Assembly (NCBI GenBank): GCA_045133795.1
Contig: JBGUUT010000004.1
Span: 1-38,871 of the forward strand
Origin: RGIG8597 sp045133795
GTDB taxonomy: Bacteria; Spirochaetota; GWE2-31-10
DNA: 38,871 nucleotides
Reading direction: 5' to 3'
The notes under the pieces were generated by a model, which worked only from the letters and a program-made list of their open reading frames with translations, made no database searches and was not told the DNA's origin. The position numbers and the translations under genes are program-made. This document shows positions 17,533 through 25,179 of this stretch, piece by piece. Each line of letters begins with the position of its first letter. Position 1 is the first letter of the stretch.

Positions 17533-18123
17533 TTAAAAAAATAAAAAGTAACGTCCTGTTTTCTGCATGTATTCACGATATTCTTCTCCAAACGTTACAA
17601 GAAGAAACTTTTCTTCTTCCAAAATCTGAAAGTGAAACATTACTATTGTAAAACAAACTGAAACTGCATGAATTATTCCCGGAAAAACAAGCAGAACTCC
17701 TAAATAAATCAAATCAAATCCGCAAAACGCCGGATTTCTGCTGATACGATAAATTCCGTGTTTCACAAAATTCGTAGAATCTTCGGGAGCAATTCCTGCA
17801 CGCCAATTTTTTCCCATTGTCAACATCGCACAAATAAAACAAATTGTTCCACATATCGAAATTACCAATCCGATATTCTGTACGATTTCCGGCGTTTTTA
17901 TTTGTAACGGCAAAAATGAGAACACTGCACTTAATTGCAACGGTACCATCAAAAATGTAACAGCTTTTAATAATTTCTCGACAACTATTGTTCTGAATGA
18001 TTTTTTACCGTATCCCATTTGATTTACTTTGATTCCTTTAGTAGTAAGAACCAACGCCTTCAATAAATATGCGAAGTAAAATATTGTCAAAATTATAAAT
18101 ACAAACATCTGATTTTTTTCCAT
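17533..18123 (-). CDS. ICMT-family membrane methyltransferase
   Basis: A 196-residue integral membrane protein with about five hydrophobic helices. It carries the C-terminal signature of the isoprenylcysteine carboxyl methyltransferase/phospholipid methyltransferase group: GIYRISRNPAF (123-133), then EEEKFL (169-174) and EYREY (180-184), ending in a short basic and aromatic tail. Such proteins use S-adenosylmethionine to methylate small or lipid-like substrates at the membrane. Bacteria have no prenylated proteins to methylate, so the true substrate is unknown. It lies between the CadC-type repressor (11 nt away) and the metal pump (14 nt), so it is co-expressed with metal resistance. A role in methylating a metal, a membrane lipid or a metal-binding ligand is speculation. 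Confidence 0.85.
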   Translation of the reverse strand: MEKNQMFVFIILTIFYFAYLLKALVLTTKGIKVNQMGYGKKSFRTIVVEKLLKAVTFLMVPLQLSAVFSFLPLQIKTPEIVQNIGLVISICGTICFICAMLTMGKNWRAGIAPEDSTNFVKHGIYRISRNPAFCGFDLIYLGVLLVFPGIIHAVSVCFTIVMFHFQILEEEKFLLVTFGEEYREYMQKTGRYFLFF

Positions 18124-18134
18124 AATATTCCACC

Positions 18135-18503
18135 TTATTCCTTAATATGTTCCAAGCCCTGCAAAAGAATTGTCAAAACATGAGAATCTGCCAAAGAATA
18201 AAAAACATTTTTCCCGTCACGCCGAGCTTTTATAAGATTTACTTCTCGCAAAAAACGCAACTGATGAGAAATCGCAGATTTTGTCATATCTAACACAACC
18301 GCAATGTCACAGACGCAAAGCTCTCCGGCACTTAACGCCTGAAGAATTTTTATCCTCGTACTGTCACCGAAAACCTTAAAAAAATATGCAAGTAATGTAA
18401 CGTCAGACTCTTCAATCATCACATCTCGTGCTTTCTGTACAAGCTCTTCATGAATTACTTCACAATCGCAACTTAAATTACTTTTATGATTTTCACATTT
18501 CAT
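18135..18503 (-). CDS. cadC: ArsR/SmtB-family metal sensor, CadC type
   Basis: A 122-residue winged-helix repressor that leaves DNA when it binds Cd, Pb, Bi or Zn. Numbering from the chosen start: N-terminal Cys3, Cys12 and Cys14 and the alpha3 pair Cys63-Val-Cys65 (ELCVCD) form the CadC-type soft-metal site. Asp106, His108, His119 and Glu122 match the alpha5 zinc site of SmtB/CadC. The recognition helix region is MTKSAISHQLRFL. The frame extends upstream to 18539, but AGGAGG sits just before the ATG at 18503 and would lie inside the longer version, so 18503 is preferred. It is the first gene of the metal operon. An operator-like inverted repeat and a strong promoter precede it, suggesting autoregulation. 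Confidence 0.92.
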   Translation of the reverse strand: MKCENHKSNLSCDCEVIHEELVQKARDVMIEESDVTLLAYFFKVFGDSTRIKILQALSAGELCVCDIAVVLDMTKSAISHQLRFLREVNLIKARRDGKNVFYSLADSHVLTILLQGLEHIKE

Positions 18504-18522
18504 GTTTCCCTCCTGTAGGTTG

Positions 18523-18540
18523 ATTGAATGTTTATTCAAT
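18523..18540 (-). promoter_or_regulatory. Probable CadC operator
   Basis: ATTGAAT-GTTT-ATTCAAT (18523-18540) is a perfect inverted repeat just downstream of the -10 box. It resembles the TCAAATAAATATTTGA type operator of staphylococcal CadC. It overlaps the expected transcription start, so binding would block transcription. Confidence 0.7.
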
Positions 18541-18551
18541 TGTTCTTCTTA

Positions 18552-18581
18552 TTTATAATTGATTACACATTCAACTGTCAA
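18552..18581 (-). promoter_or_regulatory. Promoter of the metal-resistance operon
   Basis: Minus-strand TTGACA (18581-18576) is followed after 18 bp by TATAAA (18557-18552), a near-consensus promoter. Confidence 0.75.
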
Positions 18582-18641
18582 GACAAATATATGAAAATCA
18601 TTTATTAAGAAAAAAATAAAATTTGAAGATACAAAAAATTT

Positions 18642-19310
18642 TTACCATACAAACGGCAATAAACGCCAGCGGACTTTTTGTTTATATTCTTTGTAGCCGC
18701 TTAAGCCGTTTTCTAAAATTTTTTCTTCATTTATAATTCGTACAACTATGATAATCGGGTAAAAAGCAAAACAAAGCAATGCCCACAACGAACCTAAAAC
18801 CAACGGAATAGATAAAAAAAGCCAAATTGTCACTGCGTACATCGGATGTCGAACCACTGCATAAAGTCCGGAATCTACAACTTTTTGATTTTTCTGAACT
18901 TCTACGGTACGAGAAAGATAAGCATTTTCCCGCATAACTTCAGCATACAACGCATAAGAAATTATCAAAACAACAGAAGCAATTATTACAAGCCATAGCG
19001 GAACCGCCGACCAGCCAAATCGAAAATCAAAACCGGCAACAAAAAATCCTGCAAGAAATAATAACGCAGAAAATCCCACCACGCCTTTTTGAGTCCTTTC
19101 CTTTTCCTTTACCGAAAGGCGTTTTCCCAACAAATCCGGTGCTTTTACAAAAAGAATAATCCCAAGAATCAACATCGGAATAAAAAGTAACGCCAAGAAT
19201 AGCCATGCATTAAAATAAAATAATGACCCGGCAGAAAGAAACAAAAAAGCCGCCATGAAAAGAAAACCGACAATAAATTTTATAACCATGTTGAAAAAAA
19301 GTCTGACCAT
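18642..19310 (-). CDS. ICMT-family membrane methyltransferase, second copy
   Basis: A 222-residue protein with about five membrane helices and the same family signature as the gene at 17533: GLYAVVRHPMY (148-158), a late INEEKIL (193-199), then YKEYKQKVRWRLLPFVW at the end. It belongs to the isoprenylcysteine carboxyl methyltransferase-like group that uses S-adenosylmethionine at the membrane. The two copies are clearly diverged. This one lies just upstream of, but outside, the metal operon, whose promoter sits in the gap. GGGAG precedes the ATG, and a perfect TATAAT is found on the minus strand at 19353-19348, although no good -35 box fits. The substrate is unknown. Confidence 0.85.
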   Translation of the reverse strand: MVRLFFNMVIKFIVGFLFMAAFLFLSAGSLFYFNAWLFLALLFIPMLILGIILFVKAPDLLGKRLSVKEKERTQKGVVGFSALLFLAGFFVAGFDFRFGWSAVPLWLVIIASVVLIISYALYAEVMRENAYLSRTVEVQKNQKVVDSGLYAVVRHPMYAVTIWLFLSIPLVLGSLWALLCFAFYPIIIVVRIINEEKILENGLSGYKEYKQKVRWRLLPFVW

Positions 19311-19528
19311 ATTCGCTCCCTGCCATAAATCTTATCATTTTCCCTAGATTATAGAATATTAATAATCGTAATAAAATTTTCCTCAAATACTTCTCTCCAT
19401 TTCGCAAAACTGCCGCAACGTAAAATCTTTTTCGAAAATTAAAATTGTTTCTAAATTATTTTCAACAGTTGCTGAAAGCGTCGTAATCGCCACTTTCGCA
19501 AAAATAATTCATTTACGAGGAAATAAAA

Positions 19529-20512
19529 ATGCACAAAAAAATCTTTGTTTTAATTCTAATGTTCGTCGCTTTGAATATTTTCGCTCAAGAAACAACAGTC
19601 GTAAAAGCTGAAAATCCGAATACCAAAAAAAGCAAGCTTTCTTTTTCTTTTGATTTCGGAATGAATGCAAGTTTTAATATTGCAAAAAATGATGATAAAT
19701 TAGCTTTCGATTCATTTTGCTTTGATGTAACAGATTTAACTTTCGGTACAAAAATCAAGCTAACAGACAAACTCGCATTTAATTTTTATTTTACCACTCC
19801 TATGATTCTGGAAACTACCGCAAAAGATTTAAGCAATACAATAACTATAGCTGAAATTTACCCGGAATTAGGAGTAGGCTTAATTTTTAATCCGACAAAA
19901 AAAATAACTCTGGAGTTTGGTTTAGGACACAATCTCACATTCGCTCCGTCTGATTCTGAAGTTTTCTCAATTGATACAGGTTTGTTTATTTCAGCTGGAT
20001 TTTCATACAAGAATTCATATTTTGCTATCAGTATTTACGACACTGTCAGTCCGAATCAACGAATAACGAAAATCGAAAACTACAAAAGTTTTATTGAAAA
20101 CGAAACCGAAGTCGAACTAACTTTTGATTTCTTTAATTTCATTAAAAAAGATTTGAACTCCGGGCTTTGGATTTCCGACTATTTAGCAGTAGACTATTAT
20201 TTTGATAATGATAATAAATATTCAAATTGTACATTTGATAATGAATTCTTCGTCGGCTTGCACACTGCCGTAATTAAATGGTTTGAAGCTAAAGCCGCAT
20301 TTTACGGAGATTTCGCCATAGAATCAGACAAAAACGGAAAAATTGTTGACGGAAGCAATACCGTCAAACTAGGATTATTCTTTAAAGTTGCTTTTTCATG
20401 TAAAAATATCGGATTTGCAATATCTTATAATCCGGTATTTTACACCGTTAACGCAGAAAATCCCGAAGATGTAAATCATGAAGTTCAAACTGCCATTTCA
20501 ATTTCTTTTTAA
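19529..20512 (+). CDS. Predicted outer-membrane beta-barrel-like protein
   Basis: A 327-residue protein with a signal peptide (hydrophobic 5-18, likely cleavage after Ala19). The mature part alternates polar and hydrophobic residues with many Phe and Tyr, for example FSFDFGMNASF, KLAFNFYFTTP, KITLEFGLGHNL and YFAISIYD, and ends with AISISF. A terminal aromatic residue after alternating strands is typical of outer-membrane beta-barrels. A porin- or OmpW-like role is plausible, but no specific family was recognised. GAGGA precedes the ATG. No neighbour suggests a partner. Confidence 0.7.
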   Translation: MHKKIFVLILMFVALNIFAQETTVVKAENPNTKKSKLSFSFDFGMNASFNIAKNDDKLAFDSFCFDVTDLTFGTKIKLTDKLAFNFYFTTPMILETTAKDLSNTITIAEIYPELGVGLIFNPTKKITLEFGLGHNLTFAPSDSEVFSIDTGLFISAGFSYKNSYFAISIYDTVSPNQRITKIENYKSFIENETEVELTFDFFNFIKKDLNSGLWISDYLAVDYYFDNDNKYSNCTFDNEFFVGLHTAVIKWFEAKAAFYGDFAIESDKNGKIVDGSNTVKLGLFFKVAFSCKNIGFAISYNPVFYTVNAENPEDVNHEVQTAISISF

Positions 20513-20609
20513 TGACTCTTTGCAAACTACAAACTTTTTCAAAGATAAAATTTACCGATAGTTTAATTGAAATGAAATTAATAAACCGAAAAAATACTTG
20601 AGGAAAAAA

Positions 20610-20804
20610 ATGGAAGTAGAAGTAAGAAAAGTAAACTATTATGTTAAATACATAGGAAAATCAGATAGTTCCATACAACATGGAAAAGTTTATAAATGTA
20701 TTGCTGAATGTTACAGAAACGGGCAATTATTAAGCCTGTCTGTAATTGATGACTCTGAGGAATACTATCAATACTCCCCGAAAGCATTTGAAAAAACTAC
20801 CTAG
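20610..20804 (+). CDS. Small protein of unknown function
   Basis: A 64-residue frame with GAGG 6 nt before the ATG at 20610 (a TTG at 20598 is open in frame but would overlap that site). It has no signal peptide or membrane segment. The sequence looks like a small beta-barrel: VRKVNYYVKYIG, GKVYKCIAECYRNGQLLSLSVID and DSEEYYQYSPKAF. This resembles SH3-like small proteins found near phage and mobile DNA, but no family was recognised. It stands alone before a hairpin repeat. It is probably real on the basis of its ribosome binding site and coherent composition. Confidence 0.55.
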   Translation: MEVEVRKVNYYVKYIGKSDSSIQHGKVYKCIAECYRNGQLLSLSVIDDSEEYYQYSPKAFEKTT

Positions 20805-20836
20805 AACATACAACAACAGCTTGCCTTTTAGAAAAG

Positions 20837-20907
20837 GGATTTAAACCTCGATAAGTACGTAAAACGTACGAATGAAGTATTTACTTTGGTAAATACCAAG
20901 CAAATCC
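20837..20907 (-). repeat. Two-hairpin structured repeat, copy 2
   Basis: Read on the minus strand it has an 8-bp hairpin (20896-20889 with 20884-20877), linker TTCATTC, then GTACGT-TTT-ACGTAC (20869-20864 with 20860-20855). This matches copy 1 at 10-51 in layout, linker and loop size, with paired base changes in the stems. A further outer 6-bp stem (GGATTT at 20837-20842 with AAATCC at 20902-20907) encloses both hairpins here. Confidence 0.75.
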
Positions 20908-20920
20908 TCTCGTTAATAAA

Positions 20921-20954
20921 AAAGCGGTATCGCAAATCACGCAAACACCGCTTT
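20921..20954 (-). terminator. Intrinsic terminator of tyrS
   Basis: Arms AAAGCGGT (20921-20928) and ACCGCTTT (20947-20954). On the minus strand it is followed by Ts, 13 nt past the tyrS stop. Confidence 0.85.
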
Positions 20955-20966
20955 GTTTATAGACAA

Positions 20967-22187
20967 TTAAACTTTTATTCTGTGAATCTTCTTTTTTCCC
21001 ATTTGTAAGATAATTCCCTTATCCGTAATATGAGATGCATTCACTGTCATTTTGTCATCGGTAATTTTCTCACCGTTAATTTTACATCCGCCTTGTACAA
21101 TCAAACGACGAACTTCACTTTTTGTAGCTGCCATTCCGCATTCTACCATCAAGTCCAAAATCCCGATTCCGCCGTCAAGACGTTCTTTAGCAATTTCGGT
21201 AGTCGGCATCATATCAATATTATCACCGCCGCCGAACGCAGCTTTCGCACCGGCTAAAGCTTTGTCTGCTTCTTCTTTACCATGGATTTCAGCCGTTACT
21301 TCCCATGCCAAACGTTCTTTTGCTTTATTAATATCTCCGGCACAAATCTCGTCAATTTCAGCAACCGACAAGAATGTAAAAAGCAACATAAACTTACGAA
21401 CATCCTGGTCAACAACATTTCGCCAATATTGGAAAAAGTCGTAAACCGGAGTCAACTCTGGGTCAAGGAACAACGCACCTTTTTCTGTCTTACCCATTTT
21501 CTTTCCGTCAGAACGAGTAATCAACGGGAATGTCAATGCATAAACTTCACGTTCATTACCCATTTTGCGACGAATCAAATCTACACCGGCAACCATATTT
21601 CCCCATTGGTCATCGCCGCCGATTTGTAAATTACAGCCGTATTCTTCGTGCAATTTTAAGAAGTCATAACTTTGCAAAAGCTGATAATTGAATTCCAAAA
21701 AGCTAAGCCCTGTTTCCATTCGCTTCTTGTACGCTTCGAAAGTAAGCATTCTGTTTACAGAAAAACATGAACCGATGTCACGCAAAAAATCGATATAATT
21801 CAAATCTGCAAGCCAATCTTTATTATTTACCGCAAATGCAGTTTTACCGTCAAATCCCAAAAATCTATCAAGCTGTGCTTTGATTTTCTCAACATTTTGG
21901 TCAATCATATCGTAAGTCAACATCTTACGCATTTCGGTTTTTCCGGACGGGTCGCCGATACGAGCAGTTCCGCCGCCGACTAATGCTATACCGTGATGTC
22001 CGGCTTCTCGCAAATGACGCAATGCAAAAAACGGCACCATATGACCGATATGCAAACTTGTTCCTGTAGGGTCACAACCTACATAAAATGTCACAGGTCC
22101 TTTATCCATTAAAGCAGAAAGCCCTTCTACATCCGTACACTGTTGAAAAAAACCACGCTCTTTTAAAGTATTTAAACAACTATTCAT
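20967..22187 (-). CDS. tyrS: Tyrosyl-tRNA synthetase
   Basis: A class I synthetase of 406 residues that attaches tyrosine to tRNA(Tyr) in the cytosol. It has the HIGH motif as HIGH (46-49), the tyrosine-pocket and tRNA region QIGGDDQWGN (about 188-197), the KMSKS motif as KMGKT (230-234), and a C-terminal S4 RNA-binding domain (about 340-406, VRRLIVQGGCKING). Length and layout fit the bacterial TyrRS family. The frame runs upstream to a TTG at 22211 touching the previous stop, but AAGGAGT just before the ATG at 22187 decides the start. It lies 24 nt downstream of the GatA-AspRS fusion, on the same transcript, and shares its terminator. Confidence 0.95.
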   Translation of the reverse strand: MNSCLNTLKERGFFQQCTDVEGLSALMDKGPVTFYVGCDPTGTSLHIGHMVPFFALRHLREAGHHGIALVGGGTARIGDPSGKTEMRKMLTYDMIDQNVEKIKAQLDRFLGFDGKTAFAVNNKDWLADLNYIDFLRDIGSCFSVNRMLTFEAYKKRMETGLSFLEFNYQLLQSYDFLKLHEEYGCNLQIGGDDQWGNMVAGVDLIRRKMGNEREVYALTFPLITRSDGKKMGKTEKGALFLDPELTPVYDFFQYWRNVVDQDVRKFMLLFTFLSVAEIDEICAGDINKAKERLAWEVTAEIHGKEEADKALAGAKAAFGGGDNIDMMPTTEIAKERLDGGIGILDLMVECGMAATKSEVRRLIVQGGCKINGEKITDDKMTVNASHITDKGIILQMGKKKIHRIKV

Positions 22188-22211
22188 TTCTAACTCCTTA
22201 TTCTGATGCAA

Positions 22212-25088
22212 TTACGGCTCAAGACGACCGATATCACGTGGGAACAATGTCGCCTCACGAATATTGTTAAGCTCAAGCAAACGCATTGTAAGACGTTCCA
22301 ATCCCATTCCGAGTCCACCGTGAGGAGGCATACCGAATTTAAATGCATCAAGATAAGATTTATACGCAGCCGGATTCAATCCGTTGGCAATCATATTAGC
22401 TTTTAACTGCTCGTAATCATGGATACGCTGACCGCCGGAAGTAATTTCAAGTCCTTTGTACAACAAGTCAAACGAACGAGTGTATCCCGGCAATCTTTCA
22501 TCAGGCATTGTATACATAGGACGTTTTTTAACAGGATAACCTACAATATAAACAAACTGACTTCCTGTTTTTTCTTCAATATAACGACAAACTGTTTTTT
22601 CGCCTTCAGGAGACAAATCTCCGTCCATGTCTTTTACGCCGAGCTGTTCTGCAATTTCCAACGCCTGTATAAAGTGAATTCTAGGAATTGTATCCGGAAT
22701 TCTCATATCTACACCTAAGCGTTCAAGTACATCTGAATATTTATCTTTTATGTTTTTCAAGATAAACTTAATCATCTTTTCTTGCATATCGATTACATCT
22801 TGCTCATCTTTGATATAACTCATTTCAAAGTCAAGACTTGTGTATTCATTTAAGTGACGTACTGTGTTGTGTTTTTCTGCACGGAATACAGGTCCCACTT
22901 CGAAAACACGTTCAAAAGATGTTCCCACAAGCATTTGTTTGTAGAATTGCGGTGACTGTGCAAGGAACGCACTTCTGTCAAAATATTTGATTTCAAATAC
23001 GTTTGTACCGCCTTCAGTTTCATTAGCACCGATTTTAGAAGTCTTAACTTCGATAAACTCATTCTGACGTAAGAATTCAGAGAATGAACCTGCAATTTCT
23101 GCTTGAATTTTGAAAATATCGGCAAGCTCTGTATTACGCAAAGACAACTGACGATGGTCAAGCACTGTCGGCAAGTTAAGTTTATTCAAGTCACCGCTGA
23201 TTTGGAATGGTAATTCCGGTGCTGCGGTTCCCAATACAGTAAGCTTTTCTACTTTTATTTCAATATTCTTATACGGACTTCGCTCTTCTTTTGTTACTTT
23301 TCCGAAAACTTCAACCGTAGACATAGGAGAAATTTTTGTTCTAGCCAAATCTCCTTCCAATACAAGCTGGGTCATTCCCGTTCTGTCACGTAATGTATAG
23401 AACTCAATACCGCCGAGGCTGTTAATTTTGTAAATACAACCAGACATCGTAATTTTCTTTCCGACCAAAGCTTCCAAATCACGACAAAGAGTTCGGTCAT
23501 TTTCAGCCGTGCGGTTCATATAACCGTCAGAAATCGACTGAATAAATTCTTTTGTATAAACAGTAGACGCACGTTTTACAGTTTCACGCTCTTGTGTTTC
23601 AACTTTTGCTTCCACTTTTACATCTGCAAGTTTTGATAAATCCGGATTTAAATCAAGTTTCAATTCTTGTTCAAACTGGTACGCCGCATTTAAAATCGCA
23701 GCTTCATCCAACGGTTTTCCGAAAATTTGCAATCCCACAGGCATTTCGTCTACCATTCCGCACGGAACTGACAATGCAGGGATTCCCGCCAAGTTTGCAA
23801 GTACGGTTGTAATATCACTGAGGTACAATTTCATCGGGTCGCTGTCGCCTTCACCGAATTTAAAAGCGATATCCGGAGTTGTCGGTGCAATAACCAAATC
23901 ATACTTTTCAAAAACCTTTTCCATTTCTTTCATTATGTATGTTCGCAATTTCTGGCTTTTGCGGTAGTAAGCATCATAATATCCTGAAGAAAGTACGAAG
24001 TTTCCGAGCATGATTCTTTTCTTTACTTCTTTTCCGAATCCGTAACTTCTGCTGGACAACAACATTTCTTCGTAGTTTTGCTGTTTATCACTTCTGAAAC
24101 CGTATTTTACACCGTCATAACGCTCTAAGTTTCCGGCAGCTTCTGCTGTTGCAATAAAATAATAAGTCGCAATAGCATATTTTATTGCCGGGAAATCTAC
24201 AGCTTCCACTGTAGCACCAAGTTTCTTTAATGTTTCAATTGATTCTTCAAATTTTGTTTTTAATTCCGGACGTAAACCGTCTCCTACGAATTCTTTGAAA
24301 TATGCAATCTTTTTTCCGCTGATAGGTTGCTTTAAGTTTTCTGTATAGTCTCCGTCGAATGAATACAAAGAAGTCGAATCTTTATCATCTTTACCGGCGA
24401 TAAAATTCAAAAGTAAAGCCGCCCCGTAAACATCTCCGGCAAAAGTTCCTATTTGGTCCAAAGATGATGCATAAGAAACAAGTCCGTAACGAGAAACCAG
24501 ACCGTAAGTCGGTTTTATACCAACTACACCACAAAACGCAGCCGGCTGACGAATAGAACCGCCGGTATCACTACCTAAAGCAAACGGAGCCAATCCTGCA
24601 GCTACAGCCGAAGCCGAACCACCGGAAGAACCGCCCGGTACACGTTGTGCATCATAAGGATTGCGAGTTTTGTGATAAGCCGAAGTTTCTGATGTTGACC
24701 CCATGGCAAATTCATCCATGTTAGTCTTTCCGACAATAATCGCTCCGGCTTTGCGAAGTGCATCGGCTGCAGTTGATTCATACGGAGAATTATATCCTTC
24801 CAATATGCGTGAACCACAAGTAGTAGGAAGTCCTTGTACCGTAATATTATCTTTTATTGCTACCGGCACACCGTCGATTTTAGAAAGAGCTTTGCCTTCT
24901 TTACGACGTTTATCAGCAGCATCCGCTTGTTCCAAAAGCATTTTTTCATCATTTACGCTGATATAACAATCAAGAACTTTGTCGTATTGCTTAATATTTT
25001 GCAATGTCTGTTCCATAATTTCACGACATGTAATTTTCCCTGACTCTAAATCAGCAATTAATTTTTCTATCTGATTAATCTTTTCCAT
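22212..25088 (-). CDS. GatA-AspRS fusion (tRNA amidotransferase A + archaeal-type aspartyl-tRNA synthetase)
   Basis: One 958-residue frame encodes two enzymes of indirect Asn-tRNA synthesis. Residues 1 to about 478 are a complete GatA amidase: Lys79, Ser154 (GGSSGGS) and Ser178 (GSDTGGS), the glutaminase triad at the numbering known for S. aureus GatA. A charged linker (about 479-508) follows. Next is an OB-fold anticodon-binding domain (about 509-630), then a class II core with TEGGTNVFEIKYF, LAQSPQFYKQ, motif 2 FRAE (about 735-738) and motif 3 GLGMGLERL (925-933), ending LFPRDIGRLEP. The AspRS half is about 450 residues, lacks the bacterial GAD insertion and is of archaeal/eukaryotic type, the class that includes non-discriminating AspRS2. 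No Met lies between 447 and 523, so no obvious ATG allows separate AspRS translation. AGGAGG is 11 nt before the ATG. GatB and GatC are not in the window. Confidence 0.93.
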   Translation of the reverse strand: MEKINQIEKLIADLESGKITCREIMEQTLQNIKQYDKVLDCYISVNDEKMLLEQADAADKRRKEGKALSKIDGVPVAIKDNITVQGLPTTCGSRILEGYNSPYESTAADALRKAGAIIVGKTNMDEFAMGSTSETSAYHKTRNPYDAQRVPGGSSGGSASAVAAGLAPFALGSDTGGSIRQPAAFCGVVGIKPTYGLVSRYGLVSYASSLDQIGTFAGDVYGAALLLNFIAGKDDKDSTSLYSFDGDYTENLKQPISGKKIAYFKEFVGDGLRPELKTKFEESIETLKKLGATVEAVDFPAIKYAIATYYFIATAEAAGNLERYDGVKYGFRSDKQQNYEEMLLSSRSYGFGKEVKKRIMLGNFVLSSGYYDAYYRKSQKLRTYIMKEMEKVFEKYDLVIAPTTPDIAFKFGEGDSDPMKLYLSDITTVLANLAGIPALSVPCGMVDEMPVGLQIFGKPLDEAAILNAAYQFEQELKLDLNPDLSKLADVKVEAKVETQERETVKRASTVYTKEFIQSISDGYMNRTAENDRTLCRDLEALVGKKITMSGCIYKINSLGGIEFYTLRDRTGMTQLVLEGDLARTKISPMSTVEVFGKVTKEERSPYKNIEIKVEKLTVLGTAAPELPFQISGDLNKLNLPTVLDHRQLSLRNTELADIFKIQAEIAGSFSEFLRQNEFIEVKTSKIGANETEGGTNVFEIKYFDRSAFLAQSPQFYKQMLVGTSFERVFEVGPVFRAEKHNTVRHLNEYTSLDFEMSYIKDEQDVIDMQEKMIKFILKNIKDKYSDVLERLGVDMRIPDTIPRIHFIQALEIAEQLGVKDMDGDLSPEGEKTVCRYIEEKTGSQFVYIVGYPVKKRPMYTMPDERLPGYTRSFDLLYKGLEITSGGQRIHDYEQLKANMIANGLNPAAYKSYLDAFKFGMPPHGGLGMGLERLTMRLLELNNIREATLFPRDIGRLEP

Positions 25089-25179
25089 AAATTATAATTC
25101 CTCCTGCCTCATCCGACAGCCTAACAATTAAATACAGTTAAATACACTAAAAAGTTCGAAATGTAAACACTGCAAGCTT

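Noticed and set aside
18504..18539. Longer N-terminus for the CadC-type repressor
   Set aside because: It would include the AGGAGG site and the operator repeat; the ATG at 18503 is correctly spaced.
22212..25088. GatA-AspRS joining as a sequencing error
   Set aside because: Both halves are intact, in one frame, with a plausible linker and no ATG or ribosome binding site at the junction. A lost stop or frameshift would normally leave a disturbed end or start.
25089..25179. tRNA gene or strong promoter before the GatA-AspRS gene
   Set aside because: No cloverleaf is apparent, and only a weak TTTACA/TATTTA pair on the minus strand could be found.
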